Shown here: in pieces, positions 10,313 to 21,335 of the stretch
Numbering within the stretch: position 1 is the stretch's first letter
How the letters are laid out: each line of letters starts with the position of its first letter
Assembly: GCA_009823505.1 (NCBI GenBank)
Contig: VZQC01005092.1
Span: 198,345 to 262,344 of the forward strand
Direction: 5' to 3'
DNA from: Rhizomys pruinosus
Lineage: Eukaryota; Chordata; Mammalia; Rodentia; Spalacidae
DNA: 64,000 bases
Program-made: the position numbers and the translations under genes
The notes under the pieces: model-generated
The model's input: only the letters and a program-made list of their open reading frames with translations
Database searches by the model: none
Told to the model about the DNA's origin: nothing

Positions 10313-11780
10313 TCCTGTGGAGGGGGTAAGTGGTGTGATCAGGTGGTTATCAGGAAGGACAGGTCAGCTATGTTAACCAGCAGGCCCAGGAACCAACAGC
10401 TTGGGATGTTTGACAGGAAATATCATCAGTTGACAAATTATCGTGATCATTATTAATGTTATTATTCATATGCTCTGTCTGCAGCAGAAAACACAGGTTT
10501 ATTTAAAATGCACATAATAATTTGAGTTTGCTCCAACATTTATTTTCTGTCTAAATTATTTTTTAACTGATATGAATGCAAAGAGTTGTGAAGACAAAAA
10601 AAAACTAGGCTTTTAAAAAATCCATAACCTTAAATTAAGACCACATTTATTCACCCTGCTGCCTGTAGCCCAGAACTTTCTCCTTTTTAACCCTTCCGTG
10701 GCACTGGGAAACCACATTTCCACTTCTCCTGCACTCAGTTTTTATCTTTTTTTTTTTTTTTCTAGTAATGACTACATCGGAACACCGAAGTGCAATGCAT
10801 CTTGTGGTCAGAATTGTAATGGGATTTTTAGGGAACTGGCCACGTAGCCCACTTCCCTAGCAAAAAGATGCCTCTAATTGATGTCTATGTAGAAACAGCA
10901 GCTGGTGATGAGAGCCACTGTGGGTAATTATTTTAGCAGGATAAGCACTTCTGTCGTGATAAGGGAGAAGCAGCGGGACTTGGGGCCAGACACACAGGAC
11001 AGACAGACAGAGATAAGATCTAACAAAACGTGACTGCAAGCCCTGGAGCCACGCAACCTTAAATGGCAAGTGTCTGATAACTCATGATGGATTGGGGCCA
11101 GGTGGGGGCAGAGAGAGCCTTTGCCAGGAAACTGCCTAGGTGGCAGGTCAGAAGGACTGCTCCCTGGACAGCCTGTGTTGGTTAGGGGGCGCTGTGGGGA
11201 TGCAAGTGCCACTTCCCGACCCTATAGAACCATCAGCTTCCCACGCCTGCCTGCCTGCCTGCTGGTGGTTTACAACCTTGTAGCTCTTTTGGCAAAGAGT
11301 AGGTGTGTCCTGGCCAGGTTCCAGTTTGGGTAATTACAGCCTGTCAACCTAAATTCCCCCCAGGATTGCAGTTAAATATGGTACCCGTCTTCACAATTAA
11401 ATTTTAGCTCTAATAGGACACTCGATTGTCATGTTATGTGACAGTTAAATAGCGGCCACATTGTACCCCAGAGAACTACGAAGAATTCTCTAGGGGTAGT
11501 AAGTAACCTGTATAGACCAAAGTGGGGTGTTCTTTCTTTGAGATTGTAGTTGGGCACTATAGGACTTTACTCATCACTAAAGTTTCTGGTCATATTCTCT
11601 GAAAGGAAGCCGGTAAAGAATAGACACTCCAAAGTAGCATTTCCAGCTGTTTTACCTGAAAGGGCACACACACCTCAGGATGCTAGGCTGCTGCAGGACA
11701 GAAGAGCCCCTTCCCAGCTCCTTCCCCAGGGTCCGAATCATCAGCACAGGCATCCTTCCTTATCCTAAGGGGTCCCCACC
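10313..11780. other. Repeat-poor segment; candidate conserved noncoding DNA
   Basis: No SINE or LINE apart from a T run at 10742-10761. Homeodomain-type words (ttattaatg, taattattt, aaattattt) cluster at 10430-10560 and 10925-10940. Two overlapping minus frames of 70 and 94 codons look accidental. Conservation is a guess until aligned. Confidence 0.35.
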
Positions 11781-11799
11781 CCCCCTCCTCCCACCGTCT

Positions 11800-12180
11800 G
11801 GAACAGTTTCTTTTGTTCCCTGCTTCCAGAAACCTTTTAGTGTAACAGAGTCGGGCTCAAATGCCACTGCCTTTATATTGTATCCCCCATCTTCTATCCC
11901 AAGTAAGCATTCTGCTTATGACCACCATATTGTGTTAACTATTGTCTTCACTGGGCATTTATTTAAATCTGTCTAAAGTAAATTACTTACACATCTGCCA
12001 TACACTAAACAGAAGCTCCCTGAGGGAAGGGGCCTTGATTATGTATCCTTATTTCTACATACAGTGCTTAGGAAATATTACTGAGAGAAAGAGGGCACAG
12101 AAAGGGTAATATGCCGAAGGTCACATAGTCAGTCAGTGGCAACAACTCATGAAGTCATCCCCAGAACCTTACACCCTACC
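11800..12180 (+). repeat. L2 3' end followed by MIR relic
   Basis: Around 12010-12075 the words gaagctccctgagggaag and acagtgcttaggaaatatta match the L2 3' end. 12085-12180 contains ccgaaggtcacatagtcag, a decayed MIR core. Confidence 0.65.
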
Positions 12181-12865
12181 AGCGCACCTTAGTATAGACA
12201 CTTAATTAAGCATATCAATATCCCAATCACCTTTACAATTGTAAATCAATACAAACCTGCAAAAACCACAAGTCATTTTCTAAAGGGGTGACTGTGGGAA
12301 GGGGAGATGTCTGTATTTTCTGATTTTGTACATGGCTATCCTAAATAACAACAGGGCTGCTTTCCGAATTCCACATTCACGTTTGTCAGTTTCCATCCTT
12401 GGGCAATTATTTCACACTGAAAATGAGAAGGTGATAATCTGGAGTATTCGTAGCCAGTCTTGCCTGCAGAGGTGTGAGCAAGAAGGAAGATAACATGTTG
12501 TGATTAGAGAGAGAAGAAACAAACCCCAGTGATTGCAATGGGAAGGAGAGGGTCAGCCTCATTATTCTAATGCATAGTTTTCTGCACCCATAGAAATATT
12601 TTATTCCAACAAGTTAATTCCTTTAAGTGGTGAGCGCTGAGTGTGGCAGACGCGATTATCTTCCTTAGGTTTTTTGGCGCTTTCTCTGCACCGGGCTGCG
12701 GGAAGGATTTCTGCGGCTCACCTCCTGCAATTAGAAACAGCCCCACAGGGCAGAGGTGCAGCCTGCTTTCCGAGATACTCTTCTGCTGCCGAAATAAAAA
12801 CAGCCTTTGAGAATATTCTCCTGCCAAAATCATTTTAGCATTTCACTGTCACACAGCGGGAGGTC
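12181..12865. other. Repeat-poor segment, locally CpG-richer (12630-12720)
   Basis: No repeat recognised. Overlapping 65- and 88-codon frames on both strands are unlikely to be coding. The modest CpG content is below what I would call an island. Confidence 0.4.
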
Positions 12866-12866
12866 G

Positions 12867-12930
<64 letters not shown>
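12866..12930 (+). repeat. (GA)n microsatellite
   Basis: More than 30 GA units with one AAAGA break, purine on the plus strand. Confidence 0.97.
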
Positions 12931-12933
<3 letters not shown>

Positions 12934-12980
12934 CCTGTGCACGGCAACCGGCAAGACCTCACGAGTCTTTCCTGTGTACA

Positions 12981-13000
12981 AGGAAATTAATTAATTTCCT
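12981..13000. other. Perfect 20-bp palindrome with TAATTA core
   Basis: aggaaattaattaatttcct equals its own reverse complement. It contains TTAATTAATTAA-type overlapping homeodomain words. A short cruciform or paired-site element is possible. Confidence 0.85.
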
Positions 13001-13555
13001 TTTTTATTTTTGTAAAAGGGGGCCATAAAAACATAGTTCAAGATGTTACATTTTCATAAGGAAGAAGTCTCAATTGTAAATGAGCTCCTCTTTTAAGACA
13101 AGGCTGTAATTAGATTGCCCATGGTGATGATGAATGCGGAGGGTGAAGGGTCTGCGCTTTTTTCTGGGGAAAGAAATATCCTGGAAGGCGGAGGCCAAGG
13201 CTGCCTCAGGCGGCCACACTGGTGCTAGCGCCAAGGACTGTTCTCTCCCACGAAGCTGAATGAAGAAAGACAGCTTTGAAACCTAGAGGGGCAAGGACAA
13301 CACGGAAGGCAATTTAGAGGGTGAGCCAAGGTGGTTGCCTAAGCAGGGGCCAGGCGGCGCCAATAGGGGGCGCTGTGTCTCCCATTCCTGAACAGACCTG
13401 CACAGTCTGGTTTTTAACCTGCCTGTTTTGTGTCTTGCTGTTATTGAAAGGGAGGGGGGAGAGTAGGTGGTTTCTGTGCCCCTTCACAGATCTTTATATC
13501 TCTGTTTTCTTTCTACATGCTCATTATGTGCAGAATTTTGCCCCCTTCCAAATTT
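13001..13555. other. Repeat-poor segment; candidate conserved noncoding DNA
   Basis: No repeat recognised. The 81-codon plus frame at 13321-13566 has no domain I know. Homeodomain-like words near 13100-13115. Confidence 0.35.
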
Positions 13556-13890
13556 CATGTGATTAAGCCTTGAGGCCAGGACCTCAGAATAAAATGGTTT
13601 GGTGAGGCAACTGAATTAGTATGAGAGCATTAGGGTGGGCTTAACTGACCTCCTTACTAGAGGAGGGAATCTGAATGTGGAGGCACACTGGGGCTGCACC
13701 ACAGAGGGGGTCCATCATGTGTGGACTCAGGAAGAAGGCCATCATCTGCAAATCACAGAGCCTCAGGAGCATCCAAACCTGCCTCTGCCTTGATTGTGGA
13801 TATCCAGTCTCCAAAACTGTGGGAAAATAAACTTGTGACGTTTGAGCCATTCAGTCAGACATTTAGTTACAGTACCTTAGCACAACATAT
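13556..13890 (+). mobile_element. MLT1-type MaLR LTR relic
   Basis: Motifs in the order expected for MLT1: agcattagggtgggctta, a region with ggccatcatctgcaaat, then tggatatccagtctccaaa, actgtgggaaaataaac and a diverged end. No coding capacity. Ancient, shared by placental mammals. Confidence 0.75.
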
Positions 13891-14075
13891 ATCCCAAGGC
13901 TAAAGCATTCTTCCAAAATATGGCCCATTGACCATTAGGTCACAAAGTAATGAGTGGATTAAAATGCAAATTCCTGGGCTCTCTCCAGATTGAGTCACAT
14001 CTCCGGGATCCAAGAATCTTCAGTTTTTCACCAGCAGTCAGTATTCCCACGCATGCTGAAATTGGGATATTCTTG
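13891..14075 (+). mobile_element. MER5A-like hAT relic
   Basis: aaaatgcaaattcctgggct followed by gattgagtcacatctccggg resembles the MER5/Charlie family. Ends are not clear. Confidence 0.5.
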
Positions 14076-14483
14076 CAGTGCGAGTTTTCTGAGAAAACTG
14101 TCACCTCTGAGATGATCTGAAGGAGACTGCCCAAAGGCCTCTCTGCCTGAAACCCCACCATTAGGAAGGTGTTCTTTGCAGTTAAACATTGCCCTCTCCC
14201 CGGTGGATTTCTTTTCAGTGCAAATAGCTCCTGGATGGAGGTGACAAATTAAGTCAATAACCTTTGAGTATGAATTCATTTATCAGCTGAATTCCTGTGG
14301 GATTGGAAGGATGCCAAACCCGAGAGAAACCAGAGAATGGGAATGCAAAGTGGGGGCTGGTGGAGAGCCGTGGAGGGATGCTTGTGTGGCCCACATCCGG
14401 AGAAGGCGCCACTTTCACAAGCCTGCTCCAGGTTAGCCCCAGTGGGAGGAGTGTAGCCCATCCATGGCTTTTCTCTATGGGGG

Positions 14484-14485
<2 letters not shown>
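14076..14485. other. No recognised feature
   Basis: Apparently unique sequence. Confidence 0.4.

Positions 14486-14555
<70 letters not shown>
14486..14555 (+). repeat. (GA)n microsatellite
   Basis: About 33 GA units bounded by AAAGA blocks, purine on the plus strand. Creates Arg/Glu and Leu/Ser artefact frames on the two strands. Confidence 0.97.
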
Positions 14556-15692
14556 AGAAAGAGGAGTCTGGGCTTTTGAACTGACTCCCAGCTGTCTCCT
14601 GTCTTTTTGTTTGTTTGGTACTTGAAAGGCAAGGGCAAACTCAAGCAGGCCTCCCTCCCTTTCTGGGAGGGAGTGGGAGGAGAGGCACAGGGCCATTGGG
14701 AGATTTCAGTAAGCACTGGAGTGGATATTAGGAGGAGCGAGGTACAAAGTATTTAATCACTGATATGGTGCATGCATGGCTCCACCAGAACAGAAGGCAG
14801 GCAGAGGCCAAAGCAGGATTCTGAATATTCCCTTCGTGCCGGGAGTTAACCTTTCAGTTGCTGGCTAGTCTGAAGTCTGGGCTTCAAGCCCCACCCAGCG
14901 TTCATGGCATAGGGCCAGGTCCCAGGGAGTGACATTGAGCCTCTGTAGGTCTGAGGAGGAAGCTCTTTACTATCTCTTTATATTCCTGTTGCGTCCATTG
15001 TTGTTTCTTTATATATACACAAGGGTAAAGGCAGCATCCTCCCACTGCTTCCCATTCCGCAGTTCAAGCCCAGTGTCCCTAGCCAAAGCAATTCACACTC
15101 ATTACAGCATCCCTCTGTCCTCCACTTCCTGAGTCTCCCAGCCAGACAAATGGCCTGAGAGGATCAACCAATGGGCAAGAGTCAGTGTCCAGACTGCTGA
15201 CCAGTGGCCATCCTTTCAGAGGGCTGCCAGGAGGACAAAACACTAATGGCTACCTCATCTTGGAAACCATGGCAATGGGATTGGCAATAAGCTGGAACCC
15301 AGAGCATTGTGCAAGCCCGAATAGCTCTCACTCTGCCCACTTCCCACATTCTTTGCATCAGTGCTTTCCTATGTCACTCCTGCTATCAACGCCCAGGCCA
15401 CATCAGTTGTCTGTTCCCCCACATGGAGACACTCCTGGATCCTCCAGTTCTATGGCAAAGGGTGACTCCAAAATAAAGGCTGCAACAGACACTGGTACAA
15501 GATTCCAAATCCTGTTTCTGGAAGCGGCAGATGGCTAGAGGGGGGAAGAGGACCAGCCAGGCCAGAAAGCTGGCCAGCAAGACATTCTTTTTTTAACAGG
15601 CAATGCTCATTGTGAAGGCAGACAGTGCTGTGGCTCTGTCCAGGTCACCCCACACACACCCCCGCATCCCCTTGGCCTGCACCTGGCCCTTC
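14556..15692. other. No recognised feature
   Basis: Apparently single-copy. The 117-codon plus frame at 15185-15538 has no domain I recognise. Confidence 0.4.
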
Positions 15693-15695
15693 TCT

Positions 15696-15918
15696 TTTTT
15701 TTAAATCTTATTTATTTTCATATGTGTATGAGTGTACTGTCTGCATGTAGGTCTGTGCACCCGTGTCGTGCAATGCCTTGGAGGTCAGAAGAGGGAGTCG
15801 GATTCCCCTGGAACTGGAGTTAAAGACGGTTTTCAGCTGCCATGTGGGTGTTGGGGATCGAACCCAGGCCCTCTGGAAGAGCAGTCAGAGCTCTTAACCG
15901 CTAGGCCATCTCTCCAGC
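15696..15918 (-). mobile_element. B2 SINE, full length, subfamily without internal duplication
   Basis: Complete reverse-oriented B2. Flanks cccttctct (15687-15695) and cccttgtct (15918-15926) are a short target duplication with one mismatch. The body reads ggaactggagttaaagacgg, without the extra unit. Confidence 0.93.
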
Positions 15919-15996
15919 CCCTTGTCTGTTTTCTTCATCCACCTCTGCTTTCTTGACAGAGGTCAGACTTGTGACTCACGGAAAGGGGCCACTGGC

Positions 15997-16415
15997 ACGT
16001 GTGTGCCGGGAACTACGAGGGGCAGGGAGCTCACTGACACGTGTGTGCCGGGAACTACGAGGGGCAGGGAGCTCACTGACACGTGTGCGCCGGGAACTAA
16101 GAGGGGCAGGGAGCTCACTGACATGTGTGTGCCGGGAACTACGAGGGGCAGGGAGCTCACTGACACGTGTGTGCCGGGAACTACGAGGGGCAGGGAGCTC
16201 ACTGACACGTGTGTGCCGGGAACTAAGAGGGGCAGGGAGCTCACTGACACGTGTGCGCCGGGAACTAAGTGGGGCAGGGAGCTCACTGACATGTGTGTGC
16301 CGGGAACTACGAGGGGCAGGGAGCTCACTGACACTTGTGTGCCGGGAACTACGAGGGGCAGGGAGCTCACTGACACGTGTGTGCTGGGAACTACGAGGGG
16401 CAGGGAGCTCACTGA
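15997..16415 (+). repeat. Minisatellite: ten 42-bp units, hints of a 4-unit higher order
   Basis: Units start at 15997 and every 42 bp to 16375. Each reads roughly acgtgtgtgccgggaactac, gaggggcagggagctcactg, ac. Differences fall mainly at three CpGs and one T/C. Units 3-4 (gcg/aag then atgtg/acg) recur as units 7-8, suggesting a 168-bp higher-order duplication. 42 is a multiple of 3 and the unit has no stop, so three long frames stay open (two plus, one minus). They are artefacts. Likely VNTR. Confidence 0.97.
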
Positions 16416-16416
16416 A

Positions 16417-16689
16417 TAGCCTGCAGTAGTTGCCTGAGGGGACCAGAGCCTGAAATCCCTCTGCTTTCCTTGGAGATGCTCATCTTCCTCTCTAGACCTC
16501 TCCCTTCATAGGCGACTGAGGTGAAGGCTTTGAGACTTGCAGACTTGGCGTCTTCATTCTCCTGCTCATTCTACTGCCCTGTAGTTCTCCCCTGGGGCTA
16601 CTTCTTAGAAAACCACTTGTACACAGATTCTAATCTTCTGTTCTGCTTCTGAAACCCTACCCGAGTTTTGCATCTTGCCTTCCTCCTGT
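16417..16689. other. No recognised feature
   Basis: Short unique segment rich in pyrimidines. Confidence 0.4.
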
Positions 16690-17275
16690 GATGGTTAATT
16701 TTGTTGTTGTTGATGGTGGTTTTTGAAATAGTATCTCCCTGGAATTCGCTCTGTAGACCTGCTTGGCCTCAGTCTCACAGAGATTGCCTGCTTCTGCCTC
16801 CTGAGTGCTGGGATTAAAGGTGTGTGTCACCACAGGATGGTTAATCTTTTTGGATGGTTATTTTTAAGTATCAACAGGCTATAACCTAGTAGTATCCAGG
16901 AAAAGAATTTATATCCAGGAGGAATTTTTTTTCGATCAGGTTGGCCTGTGAGCATGCTCATGGGACATTGTCTTATTAATTGATGTAGAAAGACCCCAAC
17001 CCATTTAGGGTAGCACAATTCCCTCATAAAGGGTCCAGAGTTATGCTATAGGACACAAAGAAGCTAGGTAGGTGCACAGGCAGCATGGGCAGAATCTGCT
17101 CCTGATTGTCGGTCGATGTGATGGGACTAGCTGCTTGAATTCCTGCCTTGTCTTCCCCTCAGTGATGGACTCTATTTTGGGATTGGAAGCTGGATAAACC
17201 CTTTCCTCCCTAAGTTGCTGGGGGGTCAGAATATTTTGTCATAGCAACGAAAATGAAATGAGAACAATCTTCATT
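16690..17275 (+). mobile_element. Rodent LTR-like repeat (class uncertain), split by B1
   Basis: Begins tgatggttaatttt near 16689 and ends with aaaccctttcctccctaag, ttttgtcatagcaacg and a polyadenylation-like region. It resembles MaLR-type LTRs, but I cannot name the family. A B1 divides it at 16700-16835. Confidence 0.55.
16700..16835 (-). mobile_element. B1 SINE with 10-bp TSD
   Basis: Reversed B1 (ctctgtagacctgcttggcc, ctgggattaaaggtgtgtg). Target duplication gatggttaat at 16690-16699 and 16836-16845. Confidence 0.9.
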
Positions 17276-17615
17276 CTCAACTTGACAAGATTTCGAATCG
17301 CCTAGGACACAAACTTCTGAGTGCATCTATGAGGGTTTCCAGAGAGATTTAATTGAGGAGGGAAGACTTGCTCAGAATGTGGATCATACCACAGATGGAC
17401 TAGAAAAGAGAAAGAGAGCTGAGCACCAGCATCCACTTCTCTCTCCTTTCTAACCATGGACACAGGTGGCCAGCTGCTTCAAGTCCTGTTGCCATATCTC
17501 CCCTACCACGATGGGCTATAACCCCCATACCCTAAGCCATAATGAAGCCTCCATTCCTTTAAGATGCTTTTCTTAGGTATTTTGTCACAAGAATGAAAAA
17601 GAAACTAATATACTT
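17276..17615 (+). mobile_element. Second LTR-like repeat of the same family
   Basis: ctcaacttgacaagatttcg, gagagctgagcaccagcatc, aggtattttgtcacaag occur in the same order as in related rodent repeats. It follows the first copy directly in the same orientation. Confidence 0.55.
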
Positions 17616-18520
17616 TTCATTGATGCCATATGACCAAAAGAAATGCTCCCCTCCCACACCCCTCTTTCTCCAGCTATCTAGGCACCCAAACCAGACCATT
17701 CTTTATACTTATCTATTGATTTTAGAGGGCTCACTGTTATCCTTACACCAAATTCAGAATCTTGGTTGTCTCAGATTGTCTCTCCTACTCAACATTTTTT
17801 CTCTCTTGCCAACTCCAGCTCAAGCCCCCTCCCTCATAGTCTAGTCTAGGACAGAAGGCTGTCAGGTCAGTATTAGATGTCCTCCCTCCTTCCACTGTTC
17901 GGGAATATCTAAGAGAAGGCTGAAAAATGAATCTTGCTAAAGCTCAGGTCAAATTTCTCCATTCCTTCCCTGGATGAGTGTTTTCAGCGAGTCTCCAATT
18001 TTTGCCAAAGTAAATGCACTTTCATTCTCTGGGTAATCAATGCCTCCCCCCACCCTCCATATGCCTTGTAATGTGTAAGTTATATCAGTAAATTGCTGTG
18101 TGTTGTTTGAGCTCACTGAAAAAGTGGCTCTGGAAGTAGGGTCAATCCCCTTCAGACACAGTCATGATCCTTATATCAAGTGTCTTCTCTGGTGATGGGC
18201 TGTCACCGCCACCCCCCAGGCTCTGTGACAGGAAGGGAAGAGAAGAAGAAAACAGTCCAACAATAATAGCCCTGCCCTTGAGAACAGCTAGAAGGCATGG
18301 GATGTAGAACTCTTACTTTTCCATCCATTCTTTACAAGGAATTGACCTCCCTGTAGCAAGTTTGTATTTGGTGGCTTAAGGCAAATCATTTCTCAGCTCA
18401 GTCACGCTCTGGAAACTTCTTCAGGACCAATCTGTCTTCTAAGTCCTCCACACGGATTATTGATCATGTATGTATAAGCTTCTCTGGTGGTGGCCACTCA
18501 GTTTTAATACATAGATGCTG
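17616..18520. other. Mostly unique; diverged duplicate of 18957-19075 at 17795-17915
   Basis: Bases 17795-17915 resemble 18957-19075 (caacatttttt...ccagctca...gactaggaca-like order). 17935-17985 has an L2-like word string. No coding signal. Confidence 0.4.
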
Positions 18521-18876
18521 TGGTGGTTTGAATGACAATGTCCCCCATAGGCTCCAAGCACTTGGATGTTTTGTCCCCTGGTGGTGGCACTGTTTTGGGA
18601 GGTTTTAGGAGGTGTGGCCTAGCTGGAAGAAGTGTTTCACTGGGTTCTTAAACCATGCTAGAACCCCTAGACTCCCAGTGGCTCTCGCTGCTTCCTGTGC
18701 CTGCATCAAGATATGAGTGCTCCTTTCTCTCCTCCTGCTCTGGCCACCTCCTGCCACCATGCCTCCCTGCTATGATGGACTCTGATTCCATTGAACCGTA
18801 AGCTAAAATAAGCTCTTTGTTTCTGTAAGTTCCCTAGGTCCCAGTTTTTATCACAACAGAAAAAATAACTAATACA
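18521..18876 (+). mobile_element. MaLR LTR (ORR1-like)
   Basis: Starts tgtggtggtttgaatgac, then gtggtggcactgttttggg, aggaggtgtggcctagctgg, gctatgatggactctg, and ends aaaataactaataca. This is the layout of rodent MaLR solo LTRs with TG...CA ends. Moderately diverged. Confidence 0.78.
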
Positions 18877-19466
18877 ATCTGCCTAAACTGTGAAGCATTG
18901 ACTCATCCAAGGTCATATTGAGTGACCTGAGCATCTTGCATCGCCTCTTCAATTCAACATTTCTTCCTTGCTTCCACCTCCAGCTCAGGACCCTTTCTGT
19001 CATCTCCTAGACTAGGACAATAGACCATCACTAATAGGTGTCCACCTCTCAGTGTTCCGGACTACCGAAGAGACTGATGACACTTTCTGTGTCTTAAATG
19101 GTCTGCCCATTTTGGTCCAGAATACCCGAAGGGTACTCCTTGTTCCAAAGACCCCTGCCAAACTGGTGATGGATTTGGTGGGGGGTAGGGAAGGGTGGGG
19201 AGAGGACTTCTGTCACACACCACAGTTTCCAGGTCGTTCACTGCACAGTTTCATTTTCTTCCTTTCTTTTCATACTTGTTGATCCTCAACAGACATCTCC
19301 AGCCCTATATTCTGTCTTGCTTCCACAGGAGGCAGCTGTGACTGAAAAGATTGTGCCTGCACCTTTCTGTGTTCCCCATAGAACTTACTGGCTGGATTGG
19401 CTCTTGGGAGACACTCCACATAGCTTTGCTGATGAGGTTCAATTGTTGCTAGCCACTACTAACATT
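18877..19466. other. Unique; second copy of a diverged duplication
   Basis: 18957-19075 pairs with 17795-17915. A 76-codon frame at 19052-19282 has no recognised domain. Confidence 0.4.
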
Positions 19467-19483
19467 GAAAGAGTGGACCTATG

Positions 19484-19705
19484 GGGCTGGAGAGATGGAT
19501 CGGTGGTTAAGAGTACTGGCTGCTCTTGAAGAGAAGCCAGGTTCAATTCCCAGCACCCACATGGCTGATAACAACCATAAGTAACTCCAGTTCCAGGGGA
19601 TCTGATGCCCTCTTTTGACCTCTGCAGGGATTGTACAACATGTACAACTCACATACATGCAGGCAATATACTCATACACATTAATTAAAAATGATAATAA
19701 AACTA
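19484..19705 (+). mobile_element. Older B2 SINE with 17-bp TSD
   Basis: gggctggagagatggatcgg with A and B boxes. Older-type body (tccaggggatctgatgccct). Target duplication at 19467-19483 and 19706-19722, 14 of 17 bases matching. Confidence 0.9.
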
Positions 19706-19764
19706 GAAAGAGTGGGTCTGTGTGCCTGGCACCAAGGGAAACAGTAGATCATTTTCCATGAATG

Positions 19765-19890
19765 ACTCCTGTTGACCTCAGATGATTCTGTGAGAAAAGG
19801 ACGATTACTGCTCCCCTTTTAATAGATGAAAAAACGGAAACCATGTGAGAACACAAGCCCACATTGTTACTCATGAGCCAGACATTCTCA
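19765..19890 (+). repeat. MIR relic
   Basis: ccccttttaatagatgaaaa followed by aacggaaaccatgtgag matches the MIR centre. Confidence 0.55.
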
Positions 19891-20475
19891 CCAGCATGCT
19901 AGAGGTAAACTCTGGATGATGAGTGAAGAAGAAGAATCAAATGATGACACAAGTTTTGTCAAAAAAGCCAGCAGGGAACCAGCAGCAAGGACTCATGGTT
20001 GCAGAAAGGAGGCTGGCAGGTTCAGAACTCTGCCAAGGATGTGTTTCTTCCTCAGACAACAGTTCTGTTTTTTTTTTTTTTACTCTTAGTAATCATGGAA
20101 TTCTACATCTGGTTAATTTCCCTGTGGTTCGAAGCAGAATCAGGCCCAGAAAGGCGAAAGAATATATCGCAGACCACGCAGCTGGTTGGGGTCTAGCCTT
20201 GTACACCAGCTAGGGCTCCACCTCCTCTCTCTGTGGAGATCTCTGGTAGGTGGTGGCCGAATACTGAGGTGACATTCATGCCTTCTCCACACCCTTTTGC
20301 TCATCCATCTCCATCAGCATTCTGAACACTTCAAGGGGATTGGAAGGAGGGTTGTCGTAAGAGTGATGCAACAGCGCCCCTCCTTTTTATTGCAACAGTG
20401 CTCAAGTTCTATTATTAAATTTCTCACTTCCCCTTACCATTAAAACATAACAGCTCTACGGTAAGTGGTTAAGTG
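19891..20475. other. Unique with T run and possible MIR core
   Basis: T run at 20069-20082. 20135-20190 (cccagaaaggcgaaag, accacgcagctggttgg) may be a further decayed MIR. Confidence 0.35.
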
Positions 20476-20479
20476 CTAT

Positions 20480-20695
20480 GAAATCAAACAAGCCTTGGTG
20501 TGAAACCTGCTTTACCTCTTTCTAGCGGTGTGACCTTGAGAAATTCACTGAAATTCTTTGAGCCTCAGTTCCTTCCTCTATACAGCAAGACAAACAACAC
20601 CCAAGAGTACCTCAGAGGGTGTTGGCAAAGTGAAATACAATGATGACTATGAAGGCCTTAGCACAGGGCCCCTAAGCACAGTAAGGTTACTCTAA
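20480..20695 (-). repeat. Near full-length MIR
   Basis: tctagcggtgtgaccttgag, tttgagcctcagttccttcc, then ttagcacagggcccctaagc give almost the whole reversed MIR. Confidence 0.85.
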
Positions 20696-21127
20696 ATTTA
20701 AGCATTGTTATTTCTATTAAAGACATAGAAACAATAAAGTATGTGGCACTTAATAATCACTAATGTGAAGTCCCCAACAGGGAAGAACAAATCACTATGT
20801 TTATTAATCAGGGCTTCTCAAAAACAGATTTAGATGATACGGTCATGTCTCTCAGGAGCAGGACTGGACCAGACAGGCCATCTTGACAGCAGAGTGTAAA
20901 CCAGGGCAATCCTGAGCCATAGAATCAGCCTTTTCCAAGTTCGCTCCTGCTATTGAATCTCTAAACCTTCAGGTCACAATGAATCAGTAAAAATGGGGGT
21001 GGAAGGTTCTAATGGGAAAGATAGGTGATGTTTCAATGACTGGTAGGCTGAGTTAAGGTGAGTGGTTTTCTCATTGCAAACAGATGTAGCTGTTAAAATA
21101 TTCTGAAAAAATAAACAACTACATGGC
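20696..21127. other. No recognised feature
   Basis: Apparently unique sequence. Confidence 0.4.
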
Positions 21128-21335
21128 TTGAAGGAAGGAAGAAAAGGAGGGAGGGAGGGAAGGAAGAAGGGAGGGAGGGAGGAAGGAAGGGAGGGAGGGA
21201 GGAAGGAAGGAAGGAAGGAAGGAAGGAAGGGAGGAAGAAAGGAAGGAAAGGAGGAAGGGAGGGAGGAAGGAAGGAAGGGAGGAAGGGAGGGAAGGAGAAG
21301 GAGGGAAGGAGGGAGGGAGAGAAAGGTAAAGAGAA
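21128..21335 (+). repeat. (GGAA/GGGA)n polypurine tract
   Basis: About 200 bases of GGAA, GGGA and AGAA units with no pyrimidine for long stretches. Mirror-symmetric blocks could adopt triplex DNA. Confidence 0.95.

Noticed and set aside
12630..12720. CpG island promoter
   Set aside because: CpG density is only locally raised over less than 100 bases; no TATA or initiator layout and no downstream exon seen.
15997..16415. CRISPR-like array
   Set aside because: Units are head-to-tail with no unique spacers, in a eukaryotic genome. It is a minisatellite.
15922..16419. 165-codon frame of a repeated 14-residue peptide
   Set aside because: It is the 42-bp minisatellite read in frame. The same DNA is open in another plus frame and a minus frame, so openness reflects unit length, not selection.
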